DNA of 64,000 nt from Roseomonas indoligenes (GCF_017813365.1 NZ_JAGIZA010000001.1:434001-498000); one strand, 5' to 3'. Shown: positions 40,369 to 49,654, numbered from the stretch's first letter. Program-made: numbers and translations. The notes: generated by a model not told the origin, from the letters alone.

Positions 40369-41325
40369 ATGAGTGACCTGATGAGGAGGGGGGCCGCGGC
40401 CCCCCTCGACGTTTCCGCCGACTGGTCGGAGCTGCGGGACTGGATCTCGCTCCTCAAACCCCGGGTGATGACGCTGGTGGTCTTCACCGGGCTGGTGGGG
40501 ATGCTGGTGGCCCCCGGGCACATCCACCCCACGCTGGGTGCCGTCGCCATCCTCTGCATCGCCGTGGGGGCGGGCGCAGCCGGCTGCATCAACATGTGGT
40601 ACGACCGGGACATCGATGCGGTGATGCGCCGCACCGCCCGTCGGCCGATCCCGGCCGGCCGGGTGGAGCCTGGGGCGGCGCTGGCCTTCGGCATCGTTCT
40701 GGCCGTGATGTCCGTGCTGCTGATGGGGCTGGCGACGAACGCGGTGGCTGGGGCTTGGCTCGGCGGCTCCATCCTCTTCTACGTGTTCGTCTACACCATG
40801 TGGTTGAAGCGCCGGACGCCGCAGAACATTGTCATCGGCGGGGCGGCCGGGGCCTTTCCGCCGGTGATCGGCTGGGCGGCGGTAACGGGCGGGGTGGATG
40901 TGCTGCCCCTGCTCCTCTTCGCCATCGTCTTCATCTGGACCCCGCCGCATTTCTGGTCCCTCAGCCTCTGGGCGCATGACGACTACCAGCGGGCGGGCGT
41001 GCCGATGCTGCCCGTCACCGCCGGCGCGCGTGAGACGCGGCGCCAGATCATGGCCTACACCCTCCTCCTCGCGCCGCTGGGCCTCGCGCCGGTGCTGCTG
41101 GGGTTGGTGGGCTGGGTTTATGGCGCCTTTGCCCTGTCCCTCGGCGCCGGGTTCCTGTTCCACGCCTGGCGCGTGCTGCGGGAGCCGCAGGACGCCACGG
41201 GGGTGAGCCTGGAAGGCGATAAGGCGGCCCGGGCGGCCTTCCGCTTCTCCCTGCTGCACCTCGCTGGCCTCTTCGCGGCGCTGGCCTTGGACCACTGGCT
41301 GCACTACGCGGGGATCCTGGGCTGA
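40369..41325 (+). CDS. ctaB: Protoheme IX farnesyltransferase (heme O synthase)
   Basis: 318 residues, UbiA-type membrane prenyltransferase that adds farnesyl to heme B, the first step to heme A for CtaD. Aspartate-rich motif NMWYDRDIDAVMRRTARRPI and second loop segment WTPPHFWSLSLWAHDDYQRA, with about eight helices. Stop overlaps the next small gene as TGATG. The heme A synthase gene (ctaA) is not in the window. Confidence 0.96.
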   Translation: MSDLMRRGAAAPLDVSADWSELRDWISLLKPRVMTLVVFTGLVGMLVAPGHIHPTLGAVAILCIAVGAGAAGCINMWYDRDIDAVMRRTARRPIPAGRVEPGAALAFGIVLAVMSVLLMGLATNAVAGAWLGGSILFYVFVYTMWLKRRTPQNIVIGGAAGAFPPVIGWAAVTGGVDVLPLLLFAIVFIWTPPHFWSLSLWAHDDYQRAGVPMLPVTAGARETRRQIMAYTLLLAPLGLAPVLLGLVGWVYGAFALSLGAGFLFHAWRVLREPQDATGVSLEGDKAARAAFRFSLLHLAGLFAALALDHWLHYAGILG

Positions 41326-41477
41326 TGGCCCTGGAACCCGCCCGCATGACGGAGGAGGAGGCGGCCGCCTTCTATCGCCGGCGCAAGGGCCGCAACATCG
41401 GCATGCTGGTGGTGCTGGTCGCGCTGGTGGCGATCTTCTACGCCATCACCATGGCCAAGCTGACTTCCGGAGGCTGA
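41325..41477 (+). CDS. Small single-helix protein of the aa3 oxidase operon (CoxF-like)
   Basis: 50 residues: MALEPARMTEEEAAAFYRRR then KGRNIGMLVVLVALVAIFYA and ITMAKLTSGG. A soluble Arg/Lys-rich N-terminus is followed by one membrane helix. Such a small ORF between ctaB and ctaG is typical of alphaproteobacterial aa3 operons (CoxF-type); its role in assembly or as a tiny subunit is not settled. Start overlaps the ctaB stop (TGATG) and it ends 4 bp before ctaG, so it is very likely translated. Confidence 0.8.
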   Translation: MALEPARMTEEEAAAFYRRRKGRNIGMLVVLVALVAIFYAITMAKLTSGG

Positions 41478-41481
41478 GGAC

Positions 41482-42084
41482 GTGCAGGACCCCGTTGCCC
41501 GCCGGAACCGCCGCACCGGGATTGCCGTGCTCGGCGTGGTGGCCGGCATGGTCGGCCTCTCCTTCGCCGCCGTGCCGCTCTATGCCGTGTTCTGCCGCGT
41601 CACCGGCTATAACGGCACGGTGCAGACGGGCGGACCGGCCGCCCCGGGCGCGGTGGCCGGGCAGGTGACCGTCCGATTCGCGGCCACCACCCATCCCGGC
41701 CTGCCCTGGCGGTTCGAGGCGGCGCAGGGCTCCATGCCCGTCCATCTCGGCGAACAGGGGCTCGCCTTCTACCGAGCAGCGAACGAGACGGACCGGGCGG
41801 TGGAGGGGGTGGCCACCTACAACGTCACGCCGGAGGTGGTGGGCAAGTACTTCCACAAGACCGCCTGCTTCTGCTTCGACGCCCAGACCCTACAGGCCGG
41901 CCAGTCCGTGGAGATGCCCGTTTCCTTCTGGGTGGATCCCGCCATCGCGCAGGATCCGAACACGCGGGACATCCGGACCATCACCCTCAGCTACACCTTC
42001 TTCCGGACTTTGGCGGATGCGGAGCGCACGGGCGCGCTGGCCAGCGCCGGGCCGCATGTCGGGCGGGCCGCCGCCACGCCCTGA
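41482..42084 (+). CDS. ctaG: Cytochrome c oxidase assembly protein CtaG (Cox11)
   Basis: 200 residues, GTG start. One N-terminal helix (GIAVLGVVAGMVGLSFAAVP LYAVFC), then a periplasmic immunoglobulin-like domain. Delivers copper to the CuB site of subunit I: copper-binding CFCF with Cys129 and Cys131 in YFHKTACFCFDAQ, plus the conserved Cys in LYAVFCRVTGYNGT. The PVSFWVDP and ITLSYTFF strands are standard. Confidence 0.96.
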   Translation: MQDPVARRNRRTGIAVLGVVAGMVGLSFAAVPLYAVFCRVTGYNGTVQTGGPAAPGAVAGQVTVRFAATTHPGLPWRFEAAQGSMPVHLGEQGLAFYRAANETDRAVEGVATYNVTPEVVGKYFHKTACFCFDAQTLQAGQSVEMPVSFWVDPAIAQDPNTRDIRTITLSYTFFRTLADAERTGALASAGPHVGRAAATP

Positions 42085-42200
42085 TGACGGCTGGTTCCGC
42101 CTGCCGAACCCTTGATCCCCACCCCCGTTTGCGGGATTGATGCGGGGACGCGTCGGGGCAACCGCCCCCCATAACGGAACCCCAAGAACCAGGACGTTCG

Positions 42201-43070
42201 ATGGCGACCCTCGACACGACCACGGCCGACATCACGCTCGATCCGAACGAGCCCCCGGCGCCGCATAAGCACCCGTACCACCTCGTCGATCCCTCTCCGT
42301 GGCCGCTGCTCGCCTCCTTCTCCGGCGCGGCGCTGCTCTTCGGGATCGTTCTCTGGTCGCATTACAACATCCATTGGATGTTCGGCCTCGGGATCGTCGG
42401 CGTCCTCGCCTCCATGTTCCTGTGGTGGCGGGACGTGGTGCGCGAATCGAAGCAGCCGGGCGTCCATACCCCGATCGTGCGGATCGGCCTGCGCTACGGC
42501 ATGGCGCTGTTCATCGCCTCCGAGGTGATGTTCTTCGTCGCTTTCTTCTGGGCCTTCTTCCATTTCGCGCTCTACCCGGAGCACGTTGCGGGCGCGACGG
42601 AGCATGTCTGGCCGCCCCAGGGCATCCACACCTTCGATCCCTTCGGCCTGCCCTTCCTGAACACGATGATCCTGCTGCTCTCCGGCTGCACGGTCACCTG
42701 GGCGCACCACGCCCTGATCGAGGGCGACCGGAAGGGCATGCTGCAAGGGCTGGCGCTCACCGTGGCGCTCGGCCTCTTCTTCACCACGCTCCAGGCCATC
42801 GAGTACTCGGAGGCGCCCTTCGCCTTCCACGGCGGCGGCATCTATCCCTCCACCTTCTTCCTCGCCACCGGCTTCCACGGCTTCCACGTGATCGTCGGCA
42901 CCATCTTCCTGCTGGTCTGCCTCATCCGCGGCTGGCGGGGCGACTTCACCCCGCGCCGGCATTTCGGCTTCGAGGCGGCCGCCTGGTACTGGCATTTCGT
43001 GGACGTGGTGTGGCTCTTCCTCTTCGTCTGCATCTATGTCTGGGGCGCCGGGCCCATCGCCGAGCACTAG
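42201..43070 (+). CDS. ctaE: Cytochrome c oxidase subunit III
   Basis: 289 residues, seven helices, structural subunit of the aa3 oxidase. HKHPYHLVDPSPWPLLASFS at the N-terminus, RYGMALFIASEVMFFVAFFW AFFHFAL, LSGCTVTWAHHALIEGDRKG, YSEAPFAFHGGGIYPSTFFL ATGFHGFHVIVGTIFLLVCL, and the final AWYWHFVDVVWLFLFVCIY. 116 bp after ctaG. Confidence 0.98.
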   Translation: MATLDTTTADITLDPNEPPAPHKHPYHLVDPSPWPLLASFSGAALLFGIVLWSHYNIHWMFGLGIVGVLASMFLWWRDVVRESKQPGVHTPIVRIGLRYGMALFIASEVMFFVAFFWAFFHFALYPEHVAGATEHVWPPQGIHTFDPFGLPFLNTMILLLSGCTVTWAHHALIEGDRKGMLQGLALTVALGLFFTTLQAIEYSEAPFAFHGGGIYPSTFFLATGFHGFHVIVGTIFLLVCLIRGWRGDFTPRRHFGFEAAAWYWHFVDVVWLFLFVCIYVWGAGPIAEH

Positions 43071-43090
43071 GCCTCGACAGCACCGCATTC

Positions 43091-43122
43091 CGAACCCCGC
43101 CCGGGTCTCTGGGCGGGGTTCG
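43091..43122 (+). terminator. Hairpin between ctaE and SURF1 gene
   Basis: Perfect 12-bp stem CGAACCCCGCCC (43091-43102) with GGGCGGGGTTCG (43111-43122), 8-base loop. No T run follows. It may attenuate transcription so that oxidase subunits exceed the assembly factor, or protect the upstream mRNA. Confidence 0.5.
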
Positions 43123-43139
43123 TCGTTGAAGGGTTCCGC

Positions 43140-43829
43140 ATGACGTCCCGCCCGCGCCGCATCCTCCCGGCCGTGCTGGCCTCCATTCCTGTGCTGGCGA
43201 TCCTGTTGGTGCTGGGCACATGGCAGGTGCGGCGGCTGGCCTGGAAGACCGACCTGCTGGCGACCATCGCCGCCGCGGAGGCCGGGCCGCCCGTACCGCT
43301 CACGGTCGCGCCGCAGCCCTTCACGAAGGTCACCGTCACCGGCCGCTTCCGCTACGACCTGGAGGCGGTGCTGGGCGTTGAGGTGCGCGGGAGCAGCCTC
43401 GGCACCCATCTCGTCACGCCATTGGAGGCGGAAGGCCTGCCCCCCGTGCTGGTGAACCGGGGCTGGGTGCCGATGCAGCGGGATGGGGTGACCATCGCGC
43501 GGCCGGACGGGCGTGTGACGGTGGTCGGCTACGTCTCCCCACCGCATGACCGGGATTTTTTCGCCGCCACGGACGACCTGCCAGGACGCCGTTTCTACAC
43601 CGCCGATGCGGGCGCGATCGGCGCGGCTCTGGGCCTGCCCGGCACGATGCCGGACCTGCTCGTGGCCCTGCGCGCCACGGACACGCCGCGGGACGCCCTG
43701 CCGCAACCGGCCGAAACGCTGCCGCGGCCGTCCAACTCCCATCTCGGCTACGCCATCACCTGGTACGGGCTCGCCGCATCGCTGCTGGGCGTGCTGATCG
43801 CCTGGGCCATCCGGAAGGACGACGCATGA
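43140..43829 (+). CDS. SURF1 family cytochrome oxidase assembly protein
   Basis: 229 residues. Two membrane helices at the ends (LPAVLASIPVLAILLVLGTW and ITWYGLAASLLGVLIAWAIR) frame a periplasmic domain, the SURF1 layout. Family marks: GTWQVRRLAWK, VTVTGRFRYDLE, VLVNRGWVP, SNSHLGYAITWYGLA. Helps heme A insertion into subunit I. Its last four bases overlap the M32 gene start (ATGA). Confidence 0.93.
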   Translation: MTSRPRRILPAVLASIPVLAILLVLGTWQVRRLAWKTDLLATIAAAEAGPPVPLTVAPQPFTKVTVTGRFRYDLEAVLGVEVRGSSLGTHLVTPLEAEGLPPVLVNRGWVPMQRDGVTIARPDGRVTVVGYVSPPHDRDFFAATDDLPGRRFYTADAGAIGAALGLPGTMPDLLVALRATDTPRDALPQPAETLPRPSNSHLGYAITWYGLAASLLGVLIAWAIRKDDA

Positions 43830-45307
43830 ACGACGCCTACGCCCGCCTGAAGGACCGCTTCGCCCGCATCGCCACGATCGGCGAGTGCTCGGCGATGCTG
43901 GGCTGGGACGCCTCCGCCATGATGCCGCCCGGGGGTGGCGCGGCGCGTGGGGAGCAGCTGGCGGTTCTGGCCGGCGTCTCTCACGCCATGCTGGTGGCGC
44001 CCGAGGTGGCGGAGGACCTCTCGGCCGCGGCGGCGGAGGGGCCCTGGGACGAGGCCAACCTCGCTCTGATGCGCCGTGCCCATCGCCGCGCCACGGCCAT
44101 GAGCGCCGATCTGGTGGAAGCGATGGAGCGTGCCAACTCCGCCTGCGAGAAGGTGTGGCGGGAGGCCCGCCCGCAATCCAACTTCGCCGCCGTCCGCCCC
44201 TGGCTGGAGGACGTGGTGCGCCTCCAGCGGGAGATGGCCTCGGCGCTGGCCTCCGCCACGGGCCTCTCGCCCTACGACGCCCTGATGGACGCCTACCAGC
44301 CCGGGATCGCCGCCGCCGACGTGGAGCCCGTCTTCGCCGCCTATGAGAGTTTCCTCAAGGAGGCGCTGCCCCGGGCCGAGGCGATCCAGGCGGCCCGCCC
44401 GGCGCCGTTGCAGCCACAAGGACCTTTCCCGACGGAGGTGCAGCGCGCCCTGGGCCGCCGCCTCTCCGAGCGGGCCGGGCTGGATTACGAGCACGCCCGG
44501 CTGGACGAGAGCGCGCATCCCTTTTGCGGCGGCACCCCCACCGATGTGCGCCTGACCACGCGCTACACCCCCGACGCCTTCGGCCAGGCGCTCTTGGGGA
44601 TCCTGCACGAGACCGGCCACGCCCTGTATGAGCGCGGCCTGCCCGCGCCCTATGCCCGGCAACCCGTGGGCGAGGCCGCCGGCATGGCCGCGCACGAGTC
44701 CCAGAGCCTCATTATCGAGATGCAGGCCGCACGCTCCGATGCCTTCCTCACCTGGCTCGGGCCGGAGCTGCACGCGGCCTTTGGCGGCGACGCGGCGGCC
44801 TATTCGGGCGCCAATCTCGGCCGCCTGTGGCGCCGGGTGGAGCGCGGGTTCATCCGCACCGAGGCGGACGAGATCACTTACCCCGCCCATGTCATCCTGC
44901 GCTTCCGGCTGGAGCGCGCCCTGATCGCCGGCGACCTTTCCGTGGCGGACCTGCCCGGCGCCTGGGCGGAGGGGCTGCACGCGCTCCTCGGCATCACCCC
45001 GCCCGATGACCGGCGGGGCTGCCTGCAGGACATCCACTGGTATGACGGGAATTTCGGCTACTTCCCATCCTATACCCTCGGCGCCATGGCGGCCGCCCAG
45101 CTGATGCAGGCGGCCCGCGCCGCGCTGCCCGGGATGGACGGGGCGCTGGGGCAGGGGGATTTCACGCCCCTGCTGGGCTGGCTGCGGACTTCCGTCCACG
45201 GGAAGGGCTCCCTCCTCGGTTTCCAGGACCTGATGACGGCCGCCACCGGTCGCCCGCTGGACCCCTCCGACTTCATGGATCATCTGCGCGCCCGCTATCT
45301 GAGCTGA
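43826..45307 (+). CDS. M32 family carboxypeptidase (Taq-type metallocarboxypeptidase)
   Basis: 493 residues, normal M32 length. Zinc site HETGH near residue 261 in LLGILHETGHALYERGLP and third ligand Glu in AAHESQSLIIEMQ about 30 residues on. Other family blocks: AMLGWDASAMMPPGG, DVRLTTRYTPDAF, QDIHWYDGNFGYFPSYTLGA. Cytosolic; trims C-terminal residues from peptides. Coupled to SURF1 by a 4-bp overlap, an unusual link with the oxidase operon. Confidence 0.93.
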   Translation: MNDAYARLKDRFARIATIGECSAMLGWDASAMMPPGGGAARGEQLAVLAGVSHAMLVAPEVAEDLSAAAAEGPWDEANLALMRRAHRRATAMSADLVEAMERANSACEKVWREARPQSNFAAVRPWLEDVVRLQREMASALASATGLSPYDALMDAYQPGIAAADVEPVFAAYESFLKEALPRAEAIQAARPAPLQPQGPFPTEVQRALGRRLSERAGLDYEHARLDESAHPFCGGTPTDVRLTTRYTPDAFGQALLGILHETGHALYERGLPAPYARQPVGEAAGMAAHESQSLIIEMQAARSDAFLTWLGPELHAAFGGDAAAYSGANLGRLWRRVERGFIRTEADEITYPAHVILRFRLERALIAGDLSVADLPGAWAEGLHALLGITPPDDRRGCLQDIHWYDGNFGYFPSYTLGAMAAAQLMQAARAALPGMDGALGQGDFTPLLGWLRTSVHGKGSLLGFQDLMTAATGRPLDPSDFMDHLRARYLS

Positions 45308-45318
45308 GGAAGGCCGCC

Positions 45319-46272
45319 ATGCCCAACCTGTTCCGCCCGGGCCGCCGCACGGCCCTCGCGCTCGCCGCCGCGCTGTCCGCGCCGGCCGCGTTGGCCCAGC
45401 AGGCCATCGGCCTCACCCTCGCCACCGCCACGCCGGGTGGCGGCTTCCCGGCCTATGGCGACGCCCTGATCGCCGCCCTGGCCGGGGTGGACCCGGCGAT
45501 CCGGATCACCCCGCGCAACAGCGCGGGCAGCACGGAGAACGCGCGCCTGCTGGCGGATGGGGCGGTCGACATCGCCCTGGTCGCGGGCGAGGTAGCGACC
45601 GGTGCGCTGGCCGGCGGCCGCGGACTGTCCGTGATCACCGCCATCTACGCGACGCCCGGGCTTTTCGTGACCCGGGGCGATTCGCCGGCGGGGTCCATCC
45701 GGGATCTGATAGGGAAGCCCATCGCCTGGGGCGCGGGCGGGTCCGGCTTCGTCGTGCTGGCCCGTCGCATCCTCGGCGGGCTGGGGCTCGACATCGAGCG
45801 CGACTTCCAGCCCGTCTATCTCGACCATGTCGGAGAGGGGCCGGGCATGGTGGAGAGCGGCCGCGTGGCGGCGCTCTGGGGCGGCGGCGCCGGCTGGCCG
45901 GCCTTCACCGCCATCGCCTCCGGCCCGGCCGGGGCCAGGTTCATCCCGTTGGACGAGGCCGAGCGACGCCGGGCCATGGCGGCCGACCCTGCAGTGCGCG
46001 AGATGGTGCTGCCGGCGGACAGCTACCCGCACCAGACCGCGCCGATCCTTTCCGTGGGCACCTGGAGCTACATCCTGGCCCGCCCCGGGCTTGCGGAGGA
46101 GACCGCCTACCGGCTCGCAGCCGCAATCGACGCGGCGCGGCCGGGTATCGCCGCGCGGCTGCCGCAGGGGCGGGAGACGACGCCGGAGAACACGCGCCGC
46201 TCCGTGCCCGAGGTGGCGATGATCCACCCCGGCACGCGCCGTCTGCTGCGGGAGAGGGGCATCGAGGGCTGA
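45319..46272 (+). CDS. TAXI family TRAP transporter substrate-binding protein
   Basis: 317 residues, periplasmic. Signal peptide RRTALALAAALSAPAALAQ, then the TAXI fold: TLATATPGGGFPAYGDALIA (TAXI-like motif), NSAGSTENARLLADGAVDIA, LIGKPIAWGAGGSGFV, and a C-terminal ETAYRLAAAIDAAR. TAXI receptors normally feed fused DctQM permeases; none is in the window. Follows the M32 gene by 11 bp on the same strand. Ligand unknown. Confidence 0.85.
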   Translation: MPNLFRPGRRTALALAAALSAPAALAQQAIGLTLATATPGGGFPAYGDALIAALAGVDPAIRITPRNSAGSTENARLLADGAVDIALVAGEVATGALAGGRGLSVITAIYATPGLFVTRGDSPAGSIRDLIGKPIAWGAGGSGFVVLARRILGGLGLDIERDFQPVYLDHVGEGPGMVESGRVAALWGGGAGWPAFTAIASGPAGARFIPLDEAERRRAMAADPAVREMVLPADSYPHQTAPILSVGTWSYILARPGLAEETAYRLAAAIDAARPGIAARLPQGRETTPENTRRSVPEVAMIHPGTRRLLRERGIEG

Positions 46273-46282
46273 GCGGCCCAGT

Positions 46283-47131
46283 TCAGCGCCGGTTCTCGAA
46301 CACCACGAAGAAAGGGGGGCGCTCCAGCGGGGGCGGCAGGACGATGCCCTGCGCGTCCACGGGGATGCGGCGGCGGAGCACCACGTCCATCACGTTGCCG
46401 CCGATGAGGTCGATCGTGCCCCCGGCGGCCCGCACCACGATGTCGCAGTGGGAAGGGCGCGAACGCCCGCGCTCCGCCATCCGGGCCTCCCAGTTCGGGA
46501 GGGGGCTGGCCGAGCGGTCGTAGCAGAGCAGGTCGCCGGGGCGCGGCGCGTACTCCTCCACATGGTGCGGGCGGAAGGCGGCGGAGTCCGGATCGGCCAG
46601 GTAGTTCTCGATCATTCCGTCCATGTAGAAGACATGGGCGGAGGAGGGCCGGAAATCCGACCGCGACACGCCGGCCGAATTCATCGCGTAGCTGATGAAG
46701 GCCGCTGACCAGGCCGGGGTGTTGTAGGAGGAGATCGCGACGTTTGCGGGCTCCACGTTGAAGGGCAGTCCGGAGACGGGATCGAGCGAGGCCGAGGCGA
46801 GGGCGGGGCCCGAGATCGTGTCGCGGAAGTGCATGTGGGCGTTGATGATCCCTGCTCCATCCGGCGTGGCGGACCAGTAGGACATCAGCTTGTCGAAGAG
46901 CTCCGGCGTCGCGTCCGGGGTGCGGTCCAGCGCGATGGGCCAGCCCTCCACGGCGATGCGTCCCCAGTCCCGCCACTCCCGTTCCGCCGCGGCGACGAGT
47001 TGCGCGGCGCCGGGACCGGCCGGCTTCTGGCTCGTCCCGCTGCGCGCCTGAGAGGGGCCCGTCGAGGCAGGAGGCGTACTGGCGCAGGCGGTCACGAGGA
47101 GGAGCGGGAGGAGAAGGAGCAGCCGGCGCAT
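46283..47131 (-). CDS. DUF2272 domain lipoprotein
   Basis: 282 residues. Lipoprotein signal MRRLLLLLPLLLVTAC with lipobox VTAC at Cys16, a Ser/Thr/Pro linker, then the DUF2272 domain: LMSYWSATPDGAGIINAHMH, WSAAFISYAMNSAGVSRSDF (NlpC/P60-like Cys position reads Ser/Ala), RPGDLLCYDRSASPLPNWEA and SHCDIVVRAAGGTIDLIGGN. The His in HCDIVV and context look like a CHAP-type hydrolase with an altered nucleophile. Last gene of the leftward lipid A/Kdo run, 153 bp after lpxK. Confidence 0.8.
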   Translation of the reverse strand: MRRLLLLLPLLLVTACASTPPASTGPSQARSGTSQKPAGPGAAQLVAAAEREWRDWGRIAVEGWPIALDRTPDATPELFDKLMSYWSATPDGAGIINAHMHFRDTISGPALASASLDPVSGLPFNVEPANVAISSYNTPAWSAAFISYAMNSAGVSRSDFRPSSAHVFYMDGMIENYLADPDSAAFRPHHVEEYAPRPGDLLCYDRSASPLPNWEARMAERGRSRPSHCDIVVRAAGGTIDLIGGNVMDVVLRRRIPVDAQGIVLPPPLERPPFFVVFENRR

Positions 47132-47284
47132 GGTCGCGTATCGCGGCGCAGCATGGTTCGGTTGCGTACTGGCCGCACAGAATGTTCCCGGTCGTGCGAT
47201 GCTCCGGCCGGTGATGCCGCCAGGACACGGCCGGCAGGAACTCGCCGGGGTGGCGCATTCCCGTTGGCCGCTGTCACCAGCCCT

Positions 47285-48274
47285 TCAGGCCGGGATGGGC
47301 ACGCGCCCGGCCAGAGGATCGAGGATCGCCTCCAGCATCGCCGGCTCCTCCCACTCCAGCCCGACCGTCACCACCGTGACCCGGGCGCGGAAGGCGGGGG
47401 GGATGCGGACGAAGTCCTTCTTCGTCGTCACGGGGATGGCGCGCAGCCGGTCCGCCTCCGCCAGAAGCTCCCGCATGTCCCCGGCATCGAAGGGGTAGTG
47501 GTCCGCGTAGGGCGCGCGCCCGGCGATGATCGCGCCGGATTCTGACAGGGTTGAGAAGAACTTCCGGGGATTCGCGATGCCGCAGAAGGCGAAGACGGAC
47601 TGCCCCACGAGCTGCTTCGCCTCGGGCCCCGGCACCGTGCGGGCGCGGAGCACGGCAAGGCCCGGCGGCAGCAGCGCCAGGGCCCCGCACTCGTCCTTGC
47701 CGATCAGCACTACGGCGCCGGACCGGCCGGCAGCGGCCGCCACCGGCTCCCGCAACGGCCCGGCAGGGATCACGCGGTTGTTGCCGAAGCCGTAGCTGCC
47801 ATCGATCGTCAGGAAGGAGAGGTCCTTCTCCAGCGTCGGGTTCTGCAGCCCGTCATCCATGATGATGGCCTGCGCCCCGGCCTCGATCGCGGCCCTGGCG
47901 CCGGCGGCGCGGTCGGCGGCAATCCAGGTCGGGCGCTCGGCGGCCAGGAGAAGGGCCTCGTCGCCTACCGTCTCGCTGTCGTGCTTGCCGGGCTCCACCC
48001 GCGCGGGGCCCTTGAGCGTGCCGCCATAGCCGCGGGTGAGGAAGTGCACGGCGATCCCGCGGTTCGCCAGGCGCCGGCCGAGGTCCAGCGCCAGGGTGGT
48101 CTTGCCCGCGCCGCCGGCGGTGGCGTTGCCGCAGCAGATCACCGGCACGGGCGCGCGCCAGCCGGGCCGCGCCACGCGGCGCGCTGTCGCCGCCGCGTAG
48201 AGCGCGGCGATGGGGGAGAGCAGGATGGGCGCGATTCCGCCGCCATCCCCGGTCCAGAAATCGGGGGCACGCAT
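47285..48274 (-). CDS. lpxK: Tetraacyldisaccharide 4'-kinase
   Basis: 329 residues. Phosphorylates the 4' position of the lipid A disaccharide precursor at the inner membrane. P-loop VICCGNATAGGAGKTTLALD with upstream helix for membrane contact (PILLSPIAALYAAATARR), HFLTRGYGGTLKGPARVEP, and catalytic Asp region AQAIIMDDGLQNPTLEKDLS. Follows waaA by 18 bp. Confidence 0.96.
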   Translation of the reverse strand: MRAPDFWTGDGGGIAPILLSPIAALYAAATARRVARPGWRAPVPVICCGNATAGGAGKTTLALDLGRRLANRGIAVHFLTRGYGGTLKGPARVEPGKHDSETVGDEALLLAAERPTWIAADRAAGARAAIEAGAQAIIMDDGLQNPTLEKDLSFLTIDGSYGFGNNRVIPAGPLREPVAAAAGRSGAVVLIGKDECGALALLPPGLAVLRARTVPGPEAKQLVGQSVFAFCGIANPRKFFSTLSESGAIIAGRAPYADHYPFDAGDMRELLAEADRLRAIPVTTKKDFVRIPPAFRARVTVVTVGLEWEEPAMLEAILDPLAGRVPIPA

Positions 48275-48292
48275 GGTGCCGTCAGGCGTCCT

Positions 48293-49654
48293 TCATCCGT
48301 GTGCCGCCGCGTCACCATCCCCGGTCGGGGCAGGGGCGGGCAGGAGAGTCCCGATCGCGGCGGCCATCCGTTCGGGCAGGGCCCCGGCATCCGCCGCGAT
48401 CCGGGCAGCGGCCGAGGTCATGGACCGGGCCCGGTCCGCATCCGTTAGCACGCCGCCCGCGGCCTCGGCCAGCGCGGCGGAATCCGCCACCGGGATGGCG
48501 GCGCCCGCCTCCAGCATCCGGTCCACGATGGCGGTGAAGTTGCCGGTATGCGGGCCCAGGAGCACCGGGCAGCCCAGCCGAGCCGCCTCCAGCGGGTTCT
48601 GCCCGCCATGGGGCACGAGGGAGCCGCCGATCAGCGCCGCCCCTGCCACGCGGTAGAGCAGGCCCAGCTCCCCCAGCGTATCGGCGATGTAGACGGCCGT
48701 CTCCGGCCCCGGCAGCGCCCCGGTGGAGCGGAGGACCGGGTTGTGGGCGCCCAGCTCCCCCGCCAGGGCCGCGCCGCGCTCCGGGTGGCGGGGAGCGATG
48801 ATCGTCAGCAGCTCCGGCAGGCGCTCCCGCAGGCGCGCATGGGCCTCGGCCACCTGCGCCTCCTCGCCGGGATGGGTGCTGGCGGCCAGCAGCACGGGCC
48901 GCGCGCCGATCGCCTTGCGCAGCGCGCCCAAGGCCGGTTCCGGGGCGGGCAGGGGGCGTGATGCGAACTTGAGATTGCCCCAGGCGCGTGCCGTCCTGGC
49001 TCCCAGGGCGCGCAGGCGGTCGGCATCGGCCTCCGTCTGGGCGATGGCGAGGTCGAAGGCCCCGAAGAGGCGCTGCGCGACCGAGGGCAGCCGCGCCCAG
49101 CCCCGCGCGGAGCGGTCGGAGATGCGCGCGTTGATCAGCGCCATCGGGATCCCCCGCGCGCGGGTGGCGAGGAGGAGATTCGGCCAGATCTCGCTCTCGA
49201 TGAACACCGCCGCATCCGGCTTCCAGCCATCGAGGAAGCGGGCGACATGGGCGGGCACGTCCATGGGAAGGAAGCGGTGCTGCACCCGTCCGGCCAGGGC
49301 ATGCGGCAGGCGCTCCGCCAGCAGGCGCGCCGCGGTGACGGTGCCGGTGGTGACGAGGAAGCGCAGCGCCGGCCGGGCCTCGGCCAGGGCCTCGATCAGC
49401 GGCAGGGCGGACTGGCTTTCCCCCACGCTGGCCCCGTGCAGCCAGAGGAGGGGGCCGGGCGGGCGCTCCGCCCCCTCGCCGCGACGCTCGCGGAGGCGGG
49501 CCGGGTCCTCCTTCCCGCGCCGGGCGCGGCGGGCCAGCCAGAAGGGCAGGAGAGGGGCGGCGAGCGTCGCGGCCCCCCGCCAGGCGAGAAGCGGCAGGTC
49601 CCCGCGCCAGCCGCCGGTCCGGGGAGTGGAATCGAGGCGCGTAGCAGTGGTCAC
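48293..49654 (-). CDS. waaA: 3-deoxy-D-manno-octulosonic acid (Kdo) transferase
   Basis: 453 residues, GT-B glycosyltransferase on the cytoplasmic face that adds Kdo to lipid IVA. Catalytic Glu in LWLHGASVGESQSALPLIEA, acceptor-side FIESEIWPNLLLATRARGIP, ARISDRSARGWARLP, AASTHPGEEAQVAEAH, and CMP-Kdo-site GELGLLYRVAGAALIGGSLV followed by GGQNPLEAA. Overlaps the upstream acyltransferase gene by 4 bp (ATGA). Confidence 0.96.
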   Translation of the reverse strand: MTTATRLDSTPRTGGWRGDLPLLAWRGAATLAAPLLPFWLARRARRGKEDPARLRERRGEGAERPPGPLLWLHGASVGESQSALPLIEALAEARPALRFLVTTGTVTAARLLAERLPHALAGRVQHRFLPMDVPAHVARFLDGWKPDAAVFIESEIWPNLLLATRARGIPMALINARISDRSARGWARLPSVAQRLFGAFDLAIAQTEADADRLRALGARTARAWGNLKFASRPLPAPEPALGALRKAIGARPVLLAASTHPGEEAQVAEAHARLRERLPELLTIIAPRHPERGAALAGELGAHNPVLRSTGALPGPETAVYIADTLGELGLLYRVAGAALIGGSLVPHGGQNPLEAARLGCPVLLGPHTGNFTAIVDRMLEAGAAIPVADSAALAEAAGGVLTDADRARSMTSAAARIAADAGALPERMAAAIGTLLPAPAPTGDGDAAAHG

